Source: DASRDU01 sp035560235 (GTDB lineage: Bacteria; Acidobacteriota; Blastocatellia; RBC074). From it: a stretch of DNA of 51,058 nucleotides. Below are positions 10,664-18,948 of this stretch, in pieces (the first letter of the stretch is position 1; each line of letters begins with the position of its first letter). The notes under the pieces were generated by a model, which had not been told where the DNA came from, searched no databases, and was given only the letters and a program-made list of their open reading frames with translations. Location: assembly GCA_035560235.1 (NCBI GenBank), contig DATMAG010000030.1, positions 1-51,058 on the forward strand. Direction: 5' to 3'. The translations under genes were made by a program, and so were the position numbers.

Positions 10664-11587
10664 TCACCCGCGTCTGGCTTCGGCGGCGCGGACGGTGTTT
10701 TTCATCAGCATCGCAATCGTCAGCGGGCCGACTCCGCCGGGCACTGGCGTGAGCCATCCGGCGCGTTCGATGACGCTGCGCTGCTCGACATCGCCGGTCA
10801 GCGTGTATCCGCGCTTCGCCAGGGTTTCGCGGCGTCTGGGAAGTTCGGCGTCAGTGAAGATGCGTTCGGCTTCTTCAACGGTCGTGACATTGTTCATGCC
10901 AACGTCCACGACGACTGCGCCCTCTTTGACAAAATCGGCAGTGACCATCGCGGTGCGCCCGATGGCGGCAATCAGAATATCAGCGCGGCGGGCGACTTCA
11001 GCCAGGTTGCGGGTGCGCGAATGGCAGATCGTCACCGTCGCGTGACGGTGCAGCAGCAGCAGCGCCATCGGCTTGCCGACAATGTCGCTGCGCCCGATGA
11101 CGACGGCACCGGCTCCCGCAATCGGAATCCGGTAATGCTCGAGCATCTCGATGATGCCAGCCGGAGTGCAGGCGACCAGGGTTTCTTCGCCGCGCACCAG
11201 TTTGCCGACGTTGACCGGATGAAAACCGTCAACATCCCTGGCCGGATCAATCGCATCCAGAATGCGGCGCGTATCAATCTGTCTCGGCAGCGGCGTCTGC
11301 ACCAGAATGCCGTCAATTTCCTCGCGGCGATTGAGGTCATCAATCAGCGCCAGCAGTTGTTCGGTCGTGGTTTCTTCGGGCAGTTCGTGTTTTTCGGAAT
11401 AGATGCCCAGCGATTCGCAGGTTTTGACCTTGCCGTTGACGTAAATTACCGAAGCCGGATTGTGGCCGACCAGCACCACGGCCAGCCCCGGCCTGATGCC
11501 GCGCGCCGATAATTCCTGGATGCGTGCGGCGACTCCCTGTTTGATTTGACTGGCGACGAATGTACCGTCAAGAAGTTGTGCGCTCAT
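10664..11587 (-). CDS. folD: bifunctional methylene-THF dehydrogenase/cyclohydrolase
   Basis: FolD interconverts 5,10-methylene-, methenyl- and 10-formyl-tetrahydrofolate with NADP. The start is ATG 11587, which has GGAG just upstream and gives the usual MSAQLLDG opening and 307 residues; a longer reading frame adds a non-homologous tail. Family motifs are the catalytic Tyr/Lys in YVNGK, QTPLPRQID, PARDVDGFHPVN, the Rossmann motif VIGRSDIVGKP and the C-terminal PVPGGVGPLT. It supplies one-carbon units for purines and formyl-Met. Confidence 0.97.
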   Translation of the reverse strand: MSAQLLDGTFVASQIKQGVAARIQELSARGIRPGLAVVLVGHNPASVIYVNGKVKTCESLGIYSEKHELPEETTTEQLLALIDDLNRREEIDGILVQTPLPRQIDTRRILDAIDPARDVDGFHPVNVGKLVRGEETLVACTPAGIIEMLEHYRIPIAGAGAVVIGRSDIVGKPMALLLLHRHATVTICHSRTRNLAEVARRADILIAAIGRTAMVTADFVKEGAVVVDVGMNNVTTVEEAERIFTDAELPRRRETLAKRGYTLTGDVEQRSVIERAGWLTPVPGGVGPLTIAMLMKNTVRAAEARRG

Positions 11588-11761
11588 GGGTTCTCCAGTA
11601 AGTATGGTCAGAAATAAATGAACTGCGGAAGGCGCGCATCTTAGCACAACTGCTGCGCGCTTGCTGACCCCGGCGACTGCGGCTAAGATGACAAACTACT
11701 GCGCTGATTCCCCGACAATTTTTACTTCACCTGCTGCGGGCAGTTTAAGGAGCAAGCATCA

Positions 11762-12685
11762 ATGGCGACACAGCACGCCAGAAAAATCTGGCACAACGGT
11801 AAAATGATTGACTGGGACGACGCGAAAATTCACGTGATGTCGCACGTGGTCAATTACGCTTCGTCAATTTTTGAAGGCATTCGCTGTTACGCGACGCCGC
11901 ACGGCCCGGCGATCTTCCGGCTGCGCGAACACATTCAGCGGCTGCACGATTCGTGTCACATCTACCGGATGGACACCGAATATTCGGTTGATGATTTCGT
12001 CAACGCCTGCGTTGAAGTCGTGCGCGTCAATGAATTCAGCGAGTGTTACATTCGCCCGCTGATCTTTCGCGGGTATGGCAGCTTTGGCGTGAACCCGCTG
12101 CCGCTGCCGATTGAATCATATATTTCAAGCTGGGTGTGGGAACGCTATCTCGGCGCTGATTCGGTCGAGCAGGGCGTGGATGTCTGTGTTGCCACGTGGG
12201 CGCGCATGCATCCGAACACGCTGCCTGCGACGGCCAAGGCGGGCGCGAATTATATGAACGCGCAGCTCATCAAGATGGAATCGCTGGTCAACGGCTTTGC
12301 CGAAGGCATCGCGCTCGACACTGAAGGCATGGTCAGCGAAGGCAGCAGCGAAAACATCTTCCTGGTCAGAGACGGAGTGATTCACACGCCGCCGCTGAGT
12401 TCGGCGATTCTGCCCGGCATCACGCGCGATTCAATTATTCAGATTGCGCGCAATCTGGGTTACGAGGTCAGAGAGAGCCAGCTTCCGCGCGCGGCGCTCT
12501 ACATTGCTGATGAAGTCTTCTTCACCGGCACTGCCGCCGAAGTGACTCCGGTGCGCAGCATTGACCGCATCAAAATCGGCAAGGGCGAATGCGGCCCCGT
12601 CACGCGCGAAATTCAGAAAGCCTACTTTGACACCGTCACCGGCCACCGCGAAGCTCCCGGCGAGTGGCTGACGTTTGTGGAATAA
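11762..12685 (+). CDS. ilvE: branched-chain amino acid aminotransferase
   Basis: PLP-dependent fold-type IV transaminase that makes Leu, Ile and Val from their 2-oxo acids with glutamate. The 307-residue length is typical. Motifs are HVMSHVVNYASSIFEGIRCY near the N-terminus, the Schiff-base lysine Lys159 in TAKAGANYMNA, and EGSSENIFLV. The family glycine-rich turn LPGITRDSI and FFTGTAAEVTPV follow. TAAGGAG at 11746-11752 is a good ribosome site nine bases before the ATG. A heptad repeat hairpin begins three bases after the stop. Confidence 0.96.
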   Translation: MATQHARKIWHNGKMIDWDDAKIHVMSHVVNYASSIFEGIRCYATPHGPAIFRLREHIQRLHDSCHIYRMDTEYSVDDFVNACVEVVRVNEFSECYIRPLIFRGYGSFGVNPLPLPIESYISSWVWERYLGADSVEQGVDVCVATWARMHPNTLPATAKAGANYMNAQLIKMESLVNGFAEGIALDTEGMVSEGSSENIFLVRDGVIHTPPLSSAILPGITRDSIIQIARNLGYEVRESQLPRAALYIADEVFFTGTAAEVTPVRSIDRIKIGKGECGPVTREIQKAYFDTVTGHREAPGEWLTFVE

Positions 12686-12687
12686 AA

Positions 12688-12774
12688 AGTGGTCAGTGAT
12701 TAGTGGACAGCGGTCAGTAAAGAACCTGAGTTCTGTTCCGATCACTAACCACTAACCACTGATCACTAACCACT
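12688..12774. repeat. second heptanucleotide tandem-repeat hairpin
   Basis: The left arm has four 7-base units from 12688 to 12715 (AGTGGTC, AGTGATT, AGTGGAC, AGCGGTC). The right arm has five units from 12740 to 12774 (GATCACT, AACCACT twice, GATCACT, AACCACT). The arms are reverse-complementary in style. It fills the whole ilvE-MFS gap and leaves no room for a normal ribosome site before the transporter. Confidence 0.85.
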
Positions 12775-12780
12775 GTCTTC

Positions 12781-13980
12781 ATGCAAGAGGTTCAGCCACA
12801 GAACAGAATCAGCCGGATGTCACCGCTGCTGCTGATTTTTCTGACCATCCTGATTGATCTGATCGGCTTCGGAATTGTGATTCCGATTCTGCCGCTTTAT
12901 GCCGAATCATCGAAATTCAACGCCAGTCCGTCGGTGATCGGGTGGCTGATGGGCTGTTATTCGCTCGCGCAACTGATTTTTACGCCGATTCTGGGGCGGT
13001 GGTCTGATCGCATCGGGCGCAGGCCGGTGCTGCTGCTGAGCATGCTCGGCACGTCGCTTGGCTTTCTGGCGATGGGCCTGGCTGATTCGCTGTGGCTGCT
13101 CTTTGTGGCGCGCATTTTCGACGGCATCACGGGCGGCAACATTTCGACGGCGCAGGCTTACATTGCTGATGTCACGCCGCCCGAAGAGCGCGCGCGCGGG
13201 ATGGGGCTGATCGGCGCGGGCTTCGGCCTCGGTTTTATTCTCGGCCCGGCGATTGGCGGCGAACTGAGCCACTTCGGTCTGAATGCGCCGTTCTATTTCG
13301 CGGCGGCGCTGGCGCTCTTCAATGTTATTTCAATCTACTTTCTGCTGCCCGAATCACTGACGCCTGAACGCCGCGCGCAGTTTCGTGAGTCGGCACAGGC
13401 GAGCAGCCGCTTTCACGAACTGACCGAAGCTCTGCATCGGCCTGAACTGCGGATGCTGGTGCTGATCTATTTCGTGCTGACGCTGGCGTTCGCCACTTAT
13501 CAGCCGACCTTTTCACTCTTTGCCAGGGAACGCTACGGTTATTCGCCGCAGCAGGTCGGGCGGTTGTTTGTCTATTTCGGCCTGATTGCCGCCGTCGTGC
13601 AGGGCGGACTGATCGGCAGGCTGACAAAGCAGTTCGGTGAAAAAAGGCTGCTGATTGTCGGGTTGCTGGTGATGCTGATTTCATCGGCGCTGGTTGGCGA
13701 AGTGGTCAGCACGACTCACCTGCTGATTGTCGTCGGCCTGCTGACGATTGGCAGTGCGCTGACAAGCAGCCTGCTGCCCGCGCTGATTTCGCAGCGCGCA
13801 GCCATTGAAAGACAGGGCAGCACGCTCGGCATTACTCAGTCAGTCGGCAGTCTGGCGCGTTTTATTGGCCCTGCCTGGGGATTTTCCATGCTCGGCGCCT
13901 TTGGCCTTGCCGCGCCGTTCTGGCTCTGTGCCAGCCTTGCCGCAGTTGCACTTGTACTGTCCCTCGCCAGTCTTGATTAA
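12781..13980 (+). CDS. MFS transporter, TetA/DHA1-like drug exporter family
   Basis: 399-residue integral membrane protein with the MFS pattern of about 12 helices. After helix 1 (LLLIFLTILIDLIGFGIVIPILP) the loop 2-3 signature GRWSDRIGRRPVLLLS is intact, and GAGFGLGFILGPAIGG is the antiporter motif C. These features place it with the proton/drug antiporters of the TetA-like group, but the substrate cannot be read from sequence. The start is uncertain: ATG 12781 has a repeat element directly upstream and no ribosome site, and ATG 12817 is an alternative that retains all helices. Confidence 0.88.
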   Translation: MQEVQPQNRISRMSPLLLIFLTILIDLIGFGIVIPILPLYAESSKFNASPSVIGWLMGCYSLAQLIFTPILGRWSDRIGRRPVLLLSMLGTSLGFLAMGLADSLWLLFVARIFDGITGGNISTAQAYIADVTPPEERARGMGLIGAGFGLGFILGPAIGGELSHFGLNAPFYFAAALALFNVISIYFLLPESLTPERRAQFRESAQASSRFHELTEALHRPELRMLVLIYFVLTLAFATYQPTFSLFARERYGYSPQQVGRLFVYFGLIAAVVQGGLIGRLTKQFGEKRLLIVGLLVMLISSALVGEVVSTTHLLIVVGLLTIGSALTSSLLPALISQRAAIERQGSTLGITQSVGSLARFIGPAWGFSMLGAFGLAAPFWLCASLAAVALVLSLASLD

Positions 13981-14111
13981 TTCCGCCGCCAAATCTTCAT
14001 CATCAGTTTGGAACAGATAGTTCACAGGAACCGGCTACTAATTGTCCTGCGTCCGGATGCCTGTCCCCCCGGTCAGCGTTTCGCAGAATCACACAAAGCG
14101 GGGTAAGAGAT

Positions 14112-14795
14112 ATGTCCAGTGAAAGTAAATCAGAAGCACGTCGCTACCGGCGCGTGGAAGGATTGTTTCCGGTCAGCCTGTTCTGTCAGGGCGAAACCTA
14201 TCGCGTCAAGGCCACCAATCTGAGCCTCGGCGGAATTTTCATCGCCACCCGGCTGCCGCTCAGGGTCGGGGCGCTCGTGCATATGCGGATTACCGGTCTG
14301 CCGGAGAGGGCGTCGGTGCAGGCAACCGGGCAGGTTCGCTTTGTGCATCAGGGGATCGGCGTTGGCATCAGATTTCACGAGATTGCGGAAAGCGATCTCA
14401 AAATCATCGCTGAAGTTGTCGAAAACAATAACGCTCCATCGCTCGATCAGGATCCGGAACTGCCGACACGCGACACCCGGCTGCAGCTTTCGCTGAAGCT
14501 GAAAGTCAATGGCAAGGATCAGACAGGACAGCCCTTTGAGGAAGAGGTTTATACGGAAGATGTCAGCCGGCGCGGCGTCTGCCTGCGGCTGAATTGTGAA
14601 GTCGGAGTCGGAGATGTCGTTCGCCTCTCAGGACTCGACGGGCAGTTCCAGGTCGAAGGCGTCGTCAAATATGCGCACGCTTGCGAAGGCCAGTGGCGGG
14701 TCGGCGTTCAGTTTCTCTCGACCCCGAAACGCTGGATTGTCGTCGGCATGGCGGTCTCGGCGCTCTCGCAGTGGGATGTGCGTCCGGCGAAGTAA
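14112..14795 (+). CDS. double PilZ-domain protein
   Basis: 227-residue soluble protein with two PilZ-like domains. The first (residues ~10-105) has the c-di-GMP signature: the arginine-rich RRYRR near the N-terminus and NLSLGGIF. The second (~115-220) has EDVSRRGVCL in the matching position, but its N-terminal arginine motif is not obvious, so it may not bind the nucleotide. PilZ proteins are c-di-GMP effectors acting on motility, polysaccharide export or transcription. It is a single gene with a GGTAAGAG ribosome site upstream and a terminator downstream. No GGDEF or EAL gene is in the window. Confidence 0.85.
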   Translation: MSSESKSEARRYRRVEGLFPVSLFCQGETYRVKATNLSLGGIFIATRLPLRVGALVHMRITGLPERASVQATGQVRFVHQGIGVGIRFHEIAESDLKIIAEVVENNNAPSLDQDPELPTRDTRLQLSLKLKVNGKDQTGQPFEEEVYTEDVSRRGVCLRLNCEVGVGDVVRLSGLDGQFQVEGVVKYAHACEGQWRVGVQFLSTPKRWIVVGMAVSALSQWDVRPAK

Positions 14796-14835
14796 CGGTG
14801 CGATCAGCTCACTCCTGTCATAAATCAACTGCACA

Positions 14836-14906
14836 CAGCGAGGTTGATCAGTCAGTAACTGCGGTTTCAGATCCGCGACCGGCTGATGAGCCTCGCTGAT
14901 TTTTTT
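14836..14906 (+). terminator. intrinsic terminator after the PilZ gene
   Basis: Stem CAGCGAGG (14836-14843) pairs with CCTCGCTG (14891-14898), and a run of seven Ts follows (14900-14906). The apical part can form a second small stem (TGATCAG-type bases). Confidence 0.75.
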
Positions 14907-15156
14907 CGAGCGGGAATGATCCGGCAGACCTGGTCTCAGACCGCCTGGATCAGACACTTCGCCTGATCGCTTTCGGCCTGAGAGACGGACGGATCCGGTC
15001 GCTGATCAAAACAGCGCGAGAAATCGCTACAGCCTGAAACTTCAAAACGTGAGGACTGTCGGGAGGATCGAATGCGGTGGGGCAACGGGGAAAGACTCGC
15101 ACTACGCCCGGTGACGATACAGGTCAGGTGCAGGGGGCAGCCTGCCGACCTGCCGC
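14907..15156. other. non-coding stretch between terminator and coiled-coil gene
   Basis: About 250 bases with no supported gene. One plus-strand frame is open for about 45 codons (roughly 14900-15040) and reads like protein, but it has no start codon or ribosome site. Confidence 0.5.
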
Positions 15157-15438
15157 TTAGAACAGACCCCGGATCAGTTCTGCACGCAGTTCCAGTTCGC
15201 GTTGCAGCGCATTGCGCAGAAGCGTGTCGCGCTGTTCGACTGCCCGTTCGGTTCTGGCGAGTTCCTCACGCAGCGTGCGAACTTCGCTCTGAAGCTGGGC
15301 AATATATTCCTGCGCGCGCCGCAGCCGCTGTTCCGGCGACTGGTCGAATGAAGTCACATTATCGAGCGGGCGCTCGATAATCTCTTCTCTGACCGATTGT
15401 GCTGTCGGCTGGTTGATGAGATGTAATGCTGCACTCAT
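15157..15438 (-). CDS. small coiled-coil protein
   Basis: 93-residue protein starting at ATG 15438 with a strong AAGGGAGAG ribosome site upstream; a longer frame from 15468 is less likely. Residues ~35-90 are a charged heptad-rich helix (RRAQEYIAQLQSEVRTLREE...), predicted coiled coil. No cysteine, signal peptide or membrane segment is present. I do not recognise a family. The gene is monocistronic and converges on the PilZ gene. Confidence 0.65.
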   Translation of the reverse strand: MSAALHLINQPTAQSVREEIIERPLDNVTSFDQSPEQRLRRAQEYIAQLQSEVRTLREELARTERAVEQRDTLLRNALQRELELRAELIRGLF

Positions 15439-15752
15439 ATGCTTCTCTCCCTTCTGATTGATCCACACTGACTACCGTTTTATCCCGCACTCAGGATGCC
15501 GCTGCACAGAAGCGGGACCTGCTTCTCTGTTCAGACTGCTGATCAGTACTGCTGTCACTGTCATCACGACTGAGAACTGCTGGCGTGACTCCGGTGATGG
15601 TGTCATAGCCCTGTCTGATGCTCTCAATATGACGTTCCGATTTTGTGGATTCGTGGTAAACGACTGATAAATCCATTCGCCACGAGACGGGGGCTGCTGA
15701 TGAAGAACCTGTCTGTCAAACTGTCAATAGTGCAAACTGCTGAAAGGAGGAT

Positions 15753-15794
15753 ATGAGAACAAAACTCAGGGGCGGCAATGCAGACAGCCGGTAA
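15753..15794 (+). CDS. possible 13-codon leader peptide
   Basis: ATG 15753 follows AAAGGAGG with a short two-base gap and runs 13 codons (MRTKLRGGNADSR) to TAA. A second purine-rich GGAGGAG lies just downstream. It may be a leader peptide or an accident; nothing else supports translation. Confidence 0.2.
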   Translation: MRTKLRGGNADSR

Positions 15795-15821
15795 CGGGGG
15801 TGGAGGAGAATTTATCCGGCG

Positions 15822-15867
15822 AAAAGACAATCCCGATTACAGGGGATTATCGTTGTGATTGTCTTTT
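15822..15867. promoter_or_regulatory. 11-bp stem with 24-base loop
   Basis: AAAAGACAATC at 15822-15832 and GATTGTCTTTT at 15857-15867 are exact complements. The loop carries GATTACAGGGGATTATC, itself partly symmetric. The right arm overlaps the candidate -35 element of the next promoter, so it could be an operator or an RNA hairpin. Confidence 0.45.
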
Positions 15868-15893
15868 GTCTGACGCGGCGATCATAGCATAAT
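15866..15893 (+). promoter_or_regulatory. candidate sigma70-type promoter
   Basis: TTGTCT (15866-15871), 16-base spacer, CATAAT (15888-15893), about 130 bases before the ATP-grasp-like gene. Confidence 0.4.
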
Positions 15894-16024
15894 CATTTCC
15901 TCTGTAAAAATATTTTCTCTGTTCTGACGAATAAATTCTGCTTCAGTCCCGGCTCTGTTCAGTGAATTTGTCCCGAGTCGCTGCAGGGAGCCGGGTCTGA
16001 GACACACGCGAAAGGCCACTGACC

Positions 16025-17224
16025 GTGATTCCATCTCTGCGTGAACAATTCAATGCCCGGTATTCTGATGAACGTTATCGGCACTTCATCAGTTCACTCG
16101 AATATGAAACCGGAGTCCGGATCGAATTCAGAATGTGCGAGACGCCGGTTTTTGTGCCGCCTGATCTGCTGACCGAAATGCAGCAGGCCGCCCGCACCAT
16201 GATTGCGCAGCTTCGCGCGCCGGATTATCTGAAGGTTTCTCAAAGATCTGTCCCTGCCGAATTTCATACGCCGAATGAGGGCGAACATCCAAACTTTATT
16301 CAGGTGGATTTCGCCATCACGCGCGAGACGACAGGCCGTCTTGCGCCGAAACTGATCGAACTTCAGGCCTGGCCTTCACTCTATGCCTTTCAGGTGCTGA
16401 TGGCGCAGGCTTACCGTCGCAGCTTCGATCTGACCGGCCTCGAGTCGCTGCTCAGCGGGCTGGATGAAGAGTCGTATCTGAATCTCTTTCGGCGCACCGT
16501 GCTGGGCCGTCACGCGCCTGAAAACGTTGTCCTGATGGAGATTGACCCGTTCCACCAGAAGACGCTGCCCGATTTCATCGCCACTGAAAAGATGCTTGGC
16601 ATCCGCATCACAGACATTTCGGACATTATCAAGCGCGGGCGCCGGTTGTTTTATACGCAGAATGGACGCGAAGTCGAAATTCGCCGCATCTATAACCGCG
16701 CAATAATTGACGAACTCGTCAGCCGTCAGGTGCGATACAACTTCGACTTCCGCGACGAACTTGACGTTGAATGGGCCGGACACCCGAACTGGTTCTTTCG
16801 CTGGAGCAAATTTTCGCTGCCCTTTCTGAACCATCCGACTGTGCCGCGCGCGTGGTTTGTCAGCGAACTGGAAACTTATCCTGAAAACCTGGATGACTTC
16901 GTTCTCAAGCCGCTCTTTTCGTTTGCCGGGAGCGGCGTCAAAGTCGCAGTCACTCGCGCCGATCTGGACGCGATACCAGAGAATGAACGCGCCGATTACC
17001 TGTTGCAGGAAAAAGTCAGCTACGAACCGATCATCGCAGCGCCGCCCGAAGTTGACGAACTCAGCAAGGTGGAAATTCGTCTGATGTTCCTCTGGCCGGA
17101 TGATGCCGCCGAACCCGTGCCGGTCAACACGCTCGCGCGCCTGAGCAAGGGCGCAATGATGGGCGTTGATTTTAATAAGGGCCGCACGGGTGTTGGCTCC
17201 TCAGGCTGTTTTTACGAACCCTGA
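16025..17224 (+). CDS. ATP-grasp-like conserved protein
   Basis: 399-residue cytoplasmic protein starting with GTG 16025 (AAAGG ribosome site ten bases upstream). The C-terminal half looks like an ATP-grasp fold: FVLKPLFSFAGSGVKVAV resembles the phosphate-binding lysine and glycine loop, LLQEKVSYEP the adenine-binding hinge, and KVEIRLMFLW plus the final basic/glycine stretch the metal site. ATP-grasp enzymes join a carboxylate to an amine or thiol through an acyl phosphate. The substrate here is unknown. It lies 43 bases upstream of ruvX. Confidence 0.7.
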   Translation: MIPSLREQFNARYSDERYRHFISSLEYETGVRIEFRMCETPVFVPPDLLTEMQQAARTMIAQLRAPDYLKVSQRSVPAEFHTPNEGEHPNFIQVDFAITRETTGRLAPKLIELQAWPSLYAFQVLMAQAYRRSFDLTGLESLLSGLDEESYLNLFRRTVLGRHAPENVVLMEIDPFHQKTLPDFIATEKMLGIRITDISDIIKRGRRLFYTQNGREVEIRRIYNRAIIDELVSRQVRYNFDFRDELDVEWAGHPNWFFRWSKFSLPFLNHPTVPRAWFVSELETYPENLDDFVLKPLFSFAGSGVKVAVTRADLDAIPENERADYLLQEKVSYEPIIAAPPEVDELSKVEIRLMFLWPDDAAEPVPVNTLARLSKGAMMGVDFNKGRTGVGSSGCFYEP

Positions 17225-17254
17225 GCGCGGGCGACAGAGGCAGGCGCGATCACT

Positions 17255-17260
17255 TATACT
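17255..17260 (+). promoter_or_regulatory. -10 element just before ruvX
   Basis: TATACT ends eight bases before ATG 17268. Transcription would start at or next to the start codon, giving a leaderless or nearly leaderless mRNA. The -35 is poor (CGACAG at the 17-base spacing). Confidence 0.4.
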
Positions 17261-17267
17261 CTGGCCG

Positions 17268-17726
17268 ATGCGGATTATGGCAATTGATTACGGCAGGCGC
17301 GCCATCGGCGTGGCAGTGGCCGATGAACTGGGCATCACCGTGCGCCCGCTGACTACAATTCGCTGCCAGCGAATGAATCGCCAGCAGGTGCTTGAACGCA
17401 TCGCGCAACTGGTCGCTGAAAATGAAACTGGCACGCTGGTTGTCGGCCTGCCGCTCAGAGCCGACGGCACGCGCGGCGAGGCAGCGTTGCGGGTCGAAAA
17501 ATTCATCGGCGAACTTCAGGTGCTGCTGACGATTCCGGTCGTGGCGTGCAATGAATTTCTGAGTTCGCGTGAGGCCGATGAAATATTGCGTGCGAGCGGC
17601 GCTGATTTCAAAACGCGGCGCGCACGATCTGATGAGTACGCCGCCACCGTGATTCTGCGTGATTATCTTGATGCTCATTCAATCAGTTCGGGAGTTGATC
17701 ACTCAGCAGACCTCCCGCATGACTAA
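17268..17726 (+). CDS. ruvX: putative pre-16S rRNA nuclease / Holliday junction resolvase
   Basis: YqgF/RuvX family RNase H-fold nuclease, implicated in 16S rRNA 5'-end maturation and proposed as a resolvase. The 152-residue product from ATG 17268 begins MRIMAIDYGRRAIGVAVAD, with the first catalytic Asp in AIDYG. VVGLPLRADGTRG, NEFLSSREADEIL (the acidic residue of the second motif is kept) and the C-terminal SDEYAATVIL complete the active site. The frame continues upstream, but that part is not homologous. mltG follows after 42 bases, a common neighbour pair in bacteria. Confidence 0.93.
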   Translation: MRIMAIDYGRRAIGVAVADELGITVRPLTTIRCQRMNRQQVLERIAQLVAENETGTLVVGLPLRADGTRGEAALRVEKFIGELQVLLTIPVVACNEFLSSREADEILRASGADFKTRRARSDEYAATVILRDYLDAHSISSGVDHSADLPHD

Positions 17727-17768
17727 TCCGTCAACATTCAGGCAAACAGGTTGCCCACAGGTTATCTG

Positions 17769-18875
17769 ATGAAGAAAGCTGTCATTATTCTGATTCTCGT
17801 TCTGCTCCTGCTGACCGGGGTCGGCGCAGTCGGCTGGTTCAAGCTGAAAAGCGCCGTCAGTCAGCCGCACGCGCACCAGGCTGCCGAGAAGATCATTACC
17901 ATTCAGCCGCGCACGAGCACCGGCGCAATCATCGCGCAACTGCACCGCGAAGGCGTGCTGGCAAGCGAATGGCCAACTGTGTGGTGGATGAGGCTCGCCG
18001 CGCGCGGGCAGAGTTTCAAATCAGGTACGTATGAGTTTCAGTCGCCGATCACGCCGCTTCAGGTCATCGGCAAACTGGTGCGCGGCGAAGTGGCCACGCG
18101 CTCGATCACGATTCCCGAAGGCTATAATCAATGGGAAATCGCCGCAAAGCTGGCCGCGCCGCTGCCCGGCATGAATCAGTCGCCCCCGAGCCGGGATGAA
18201 ATTCTCGCGCTCTTCAAAAAAAAGGTCAGTCTGATCAGCGACCTCGACCCGCAGGCAAAGGATCTGGAAGGCTACCTGTTCCCCGACACCTACGAATACA
18301 CCGTGACCACCACCCGCGAGCAGTTGATTGATGCGATGGTCAAACGCTTCCGCAAGGTCTGGACGCCGGAGTTGCAGCAGAAAGCAGCCGCGCTCGGAAT
18401 GAGCACGCGCCAGGCGATTACCATGGCTTCGCTGGTTGAAAAGGAAGCGAAGGTTGACAGCGAACGCGAAACGATTGCGCAGGTCTATCACAAACGCTGG
18501 AAGATGCGTGAAAAACTGGCCTGCGATCCGACTGTAATCTACGCCGCGTTGCTCATCGGCAAGGGCAAAGACCGCGTCATTCACCGCAGCGACCTCGACC
18601 GCGATTCGCCTTACAACACCTACCTGCACGCGGGGCTGCCGCCTGGCCCGATTGCCTCGCCCGGCAGGCGATCAATTCAGGCGGCGCTCAATCCGGCGGA
18701 CACAGACTTTCTTTACTTCGTGGTTGACGTGACCAGAAATGACGGCTCGCACAAATTCTCAACCACTTCAGGCGAACACGAAAAGGCCGTACAGAAACTG
18801 CGCGAAGCTGAACGCCAGCAGGCAGCGCAAAAAGCCGCGCAGCCTTCAGCCACCGCACCACAGCCGCAGAAATAA
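17769..18875 (+). CDS. mltG: endolytic murein transglycosylase
   Basis: MltG cleaves nascent glycan strands at the inner membrane and helps set peptidoglycan chain length. The 368-residue protein from ATG 17769 has one N-terminal membrane anchor (MKKAVIILILVLLLLTGVGA), a LysM-like region and a YceG domain. The catalytic Glu224 lies in SLVEKEAKV, followed by AQVYHKRW, LACDPTVIYA, YNTYLHAGLPPGPIASPG and the terminal FLYFV motif, all standard. The tail is Ala/Gln-rich. It ends just before a bidirectional terminator shared with the convergent dehydrogenase gene. Confidence 0.96.
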   Translation: MKKAVIILILVLLLLTGVGAVGWFKLKSAVSQPHAHQAAEKIITIQPRTSTGAIIAQLHREGVLASEWPTVWWMRLAARGQSFKSGTYEFQSPITPLQVIGKLVRGEVATRSITIPEGYNQWEIAAKLAAPLPGMNQSPPSRDEILALFKKKVSLISDLDPQAKDLEGYLFPDTYEYTVTTTREQLIDAMVKRFRKVWTPELQQKAAALGMSTRQAITMASLVEKEAKVDSERETIAQVYHKRWKMREKLACDPTVIYAALLIGKGKDRVIHRSDLDRDSPYNTYLHAGLPPGPIASPGRRSIQAALNPADTDFLYFVVDVTRNDGSHKFSTTSGEHEKAVQKLREAERQQAAQKAAQPSATAPQPQK

Positions 18876-18882
18876 GGAACTG

Positions 18883-18940
18883 CAAAAACACGCAGCCCAC
18901 ACCACAGACGATTCTGCTGTGATGTGGGCTGCGCGTTTTT
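18883..18940. terminator. bidirectional intrinsic terminator between mltG and dehydrogenase
   Basis: CGCAGCCCACA (18891-18901) pairs with TGTGGGCTGCG (18923-18933), extended by CACAG/CTGTG inside. TTTTT follows on the plus strand, and AAAAA precedes it to serve the minus strand. Confidence 0.92.
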
Positions 18941-18948
18941 ACTGGTGA

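Larger units (their letters stand above)
15439..16024. other. 586-bp divergent intergenic region
   Basis: Upstream region of both the coiled-coil gene and the ATP-grasp-like gene. It contains a tiny frame behind a consensus ribosome site (15753-15794), an 11-bp stem (15822-15867) and a promoter-like pair (15866-15893). The 120 bases before the ATP-grasp-like gene are A/T-rich, unlike the rest of the window. Confidence 0.6.

Noticed and set aside
10268..11512. 414-codon plus-strand frame opposite coaE and folD
   Set aside because: It covers two well-supported genes on the other strand and an intergenic repeat; composition is that of an antisense frame.
14900..15040. Protein-like ~45-codon frame after the PilZ terminator
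   Set aside because: No start codon or ribosome site; begins inside the terminator T-run. Possibly a gene remnant, but unsupported.
15624..15830. 68-codon minus-strand frame in the divergent region
   Set aside because: No ribosome site, and it crosses the stem and the promoter-side elements; composition is not protein-like.
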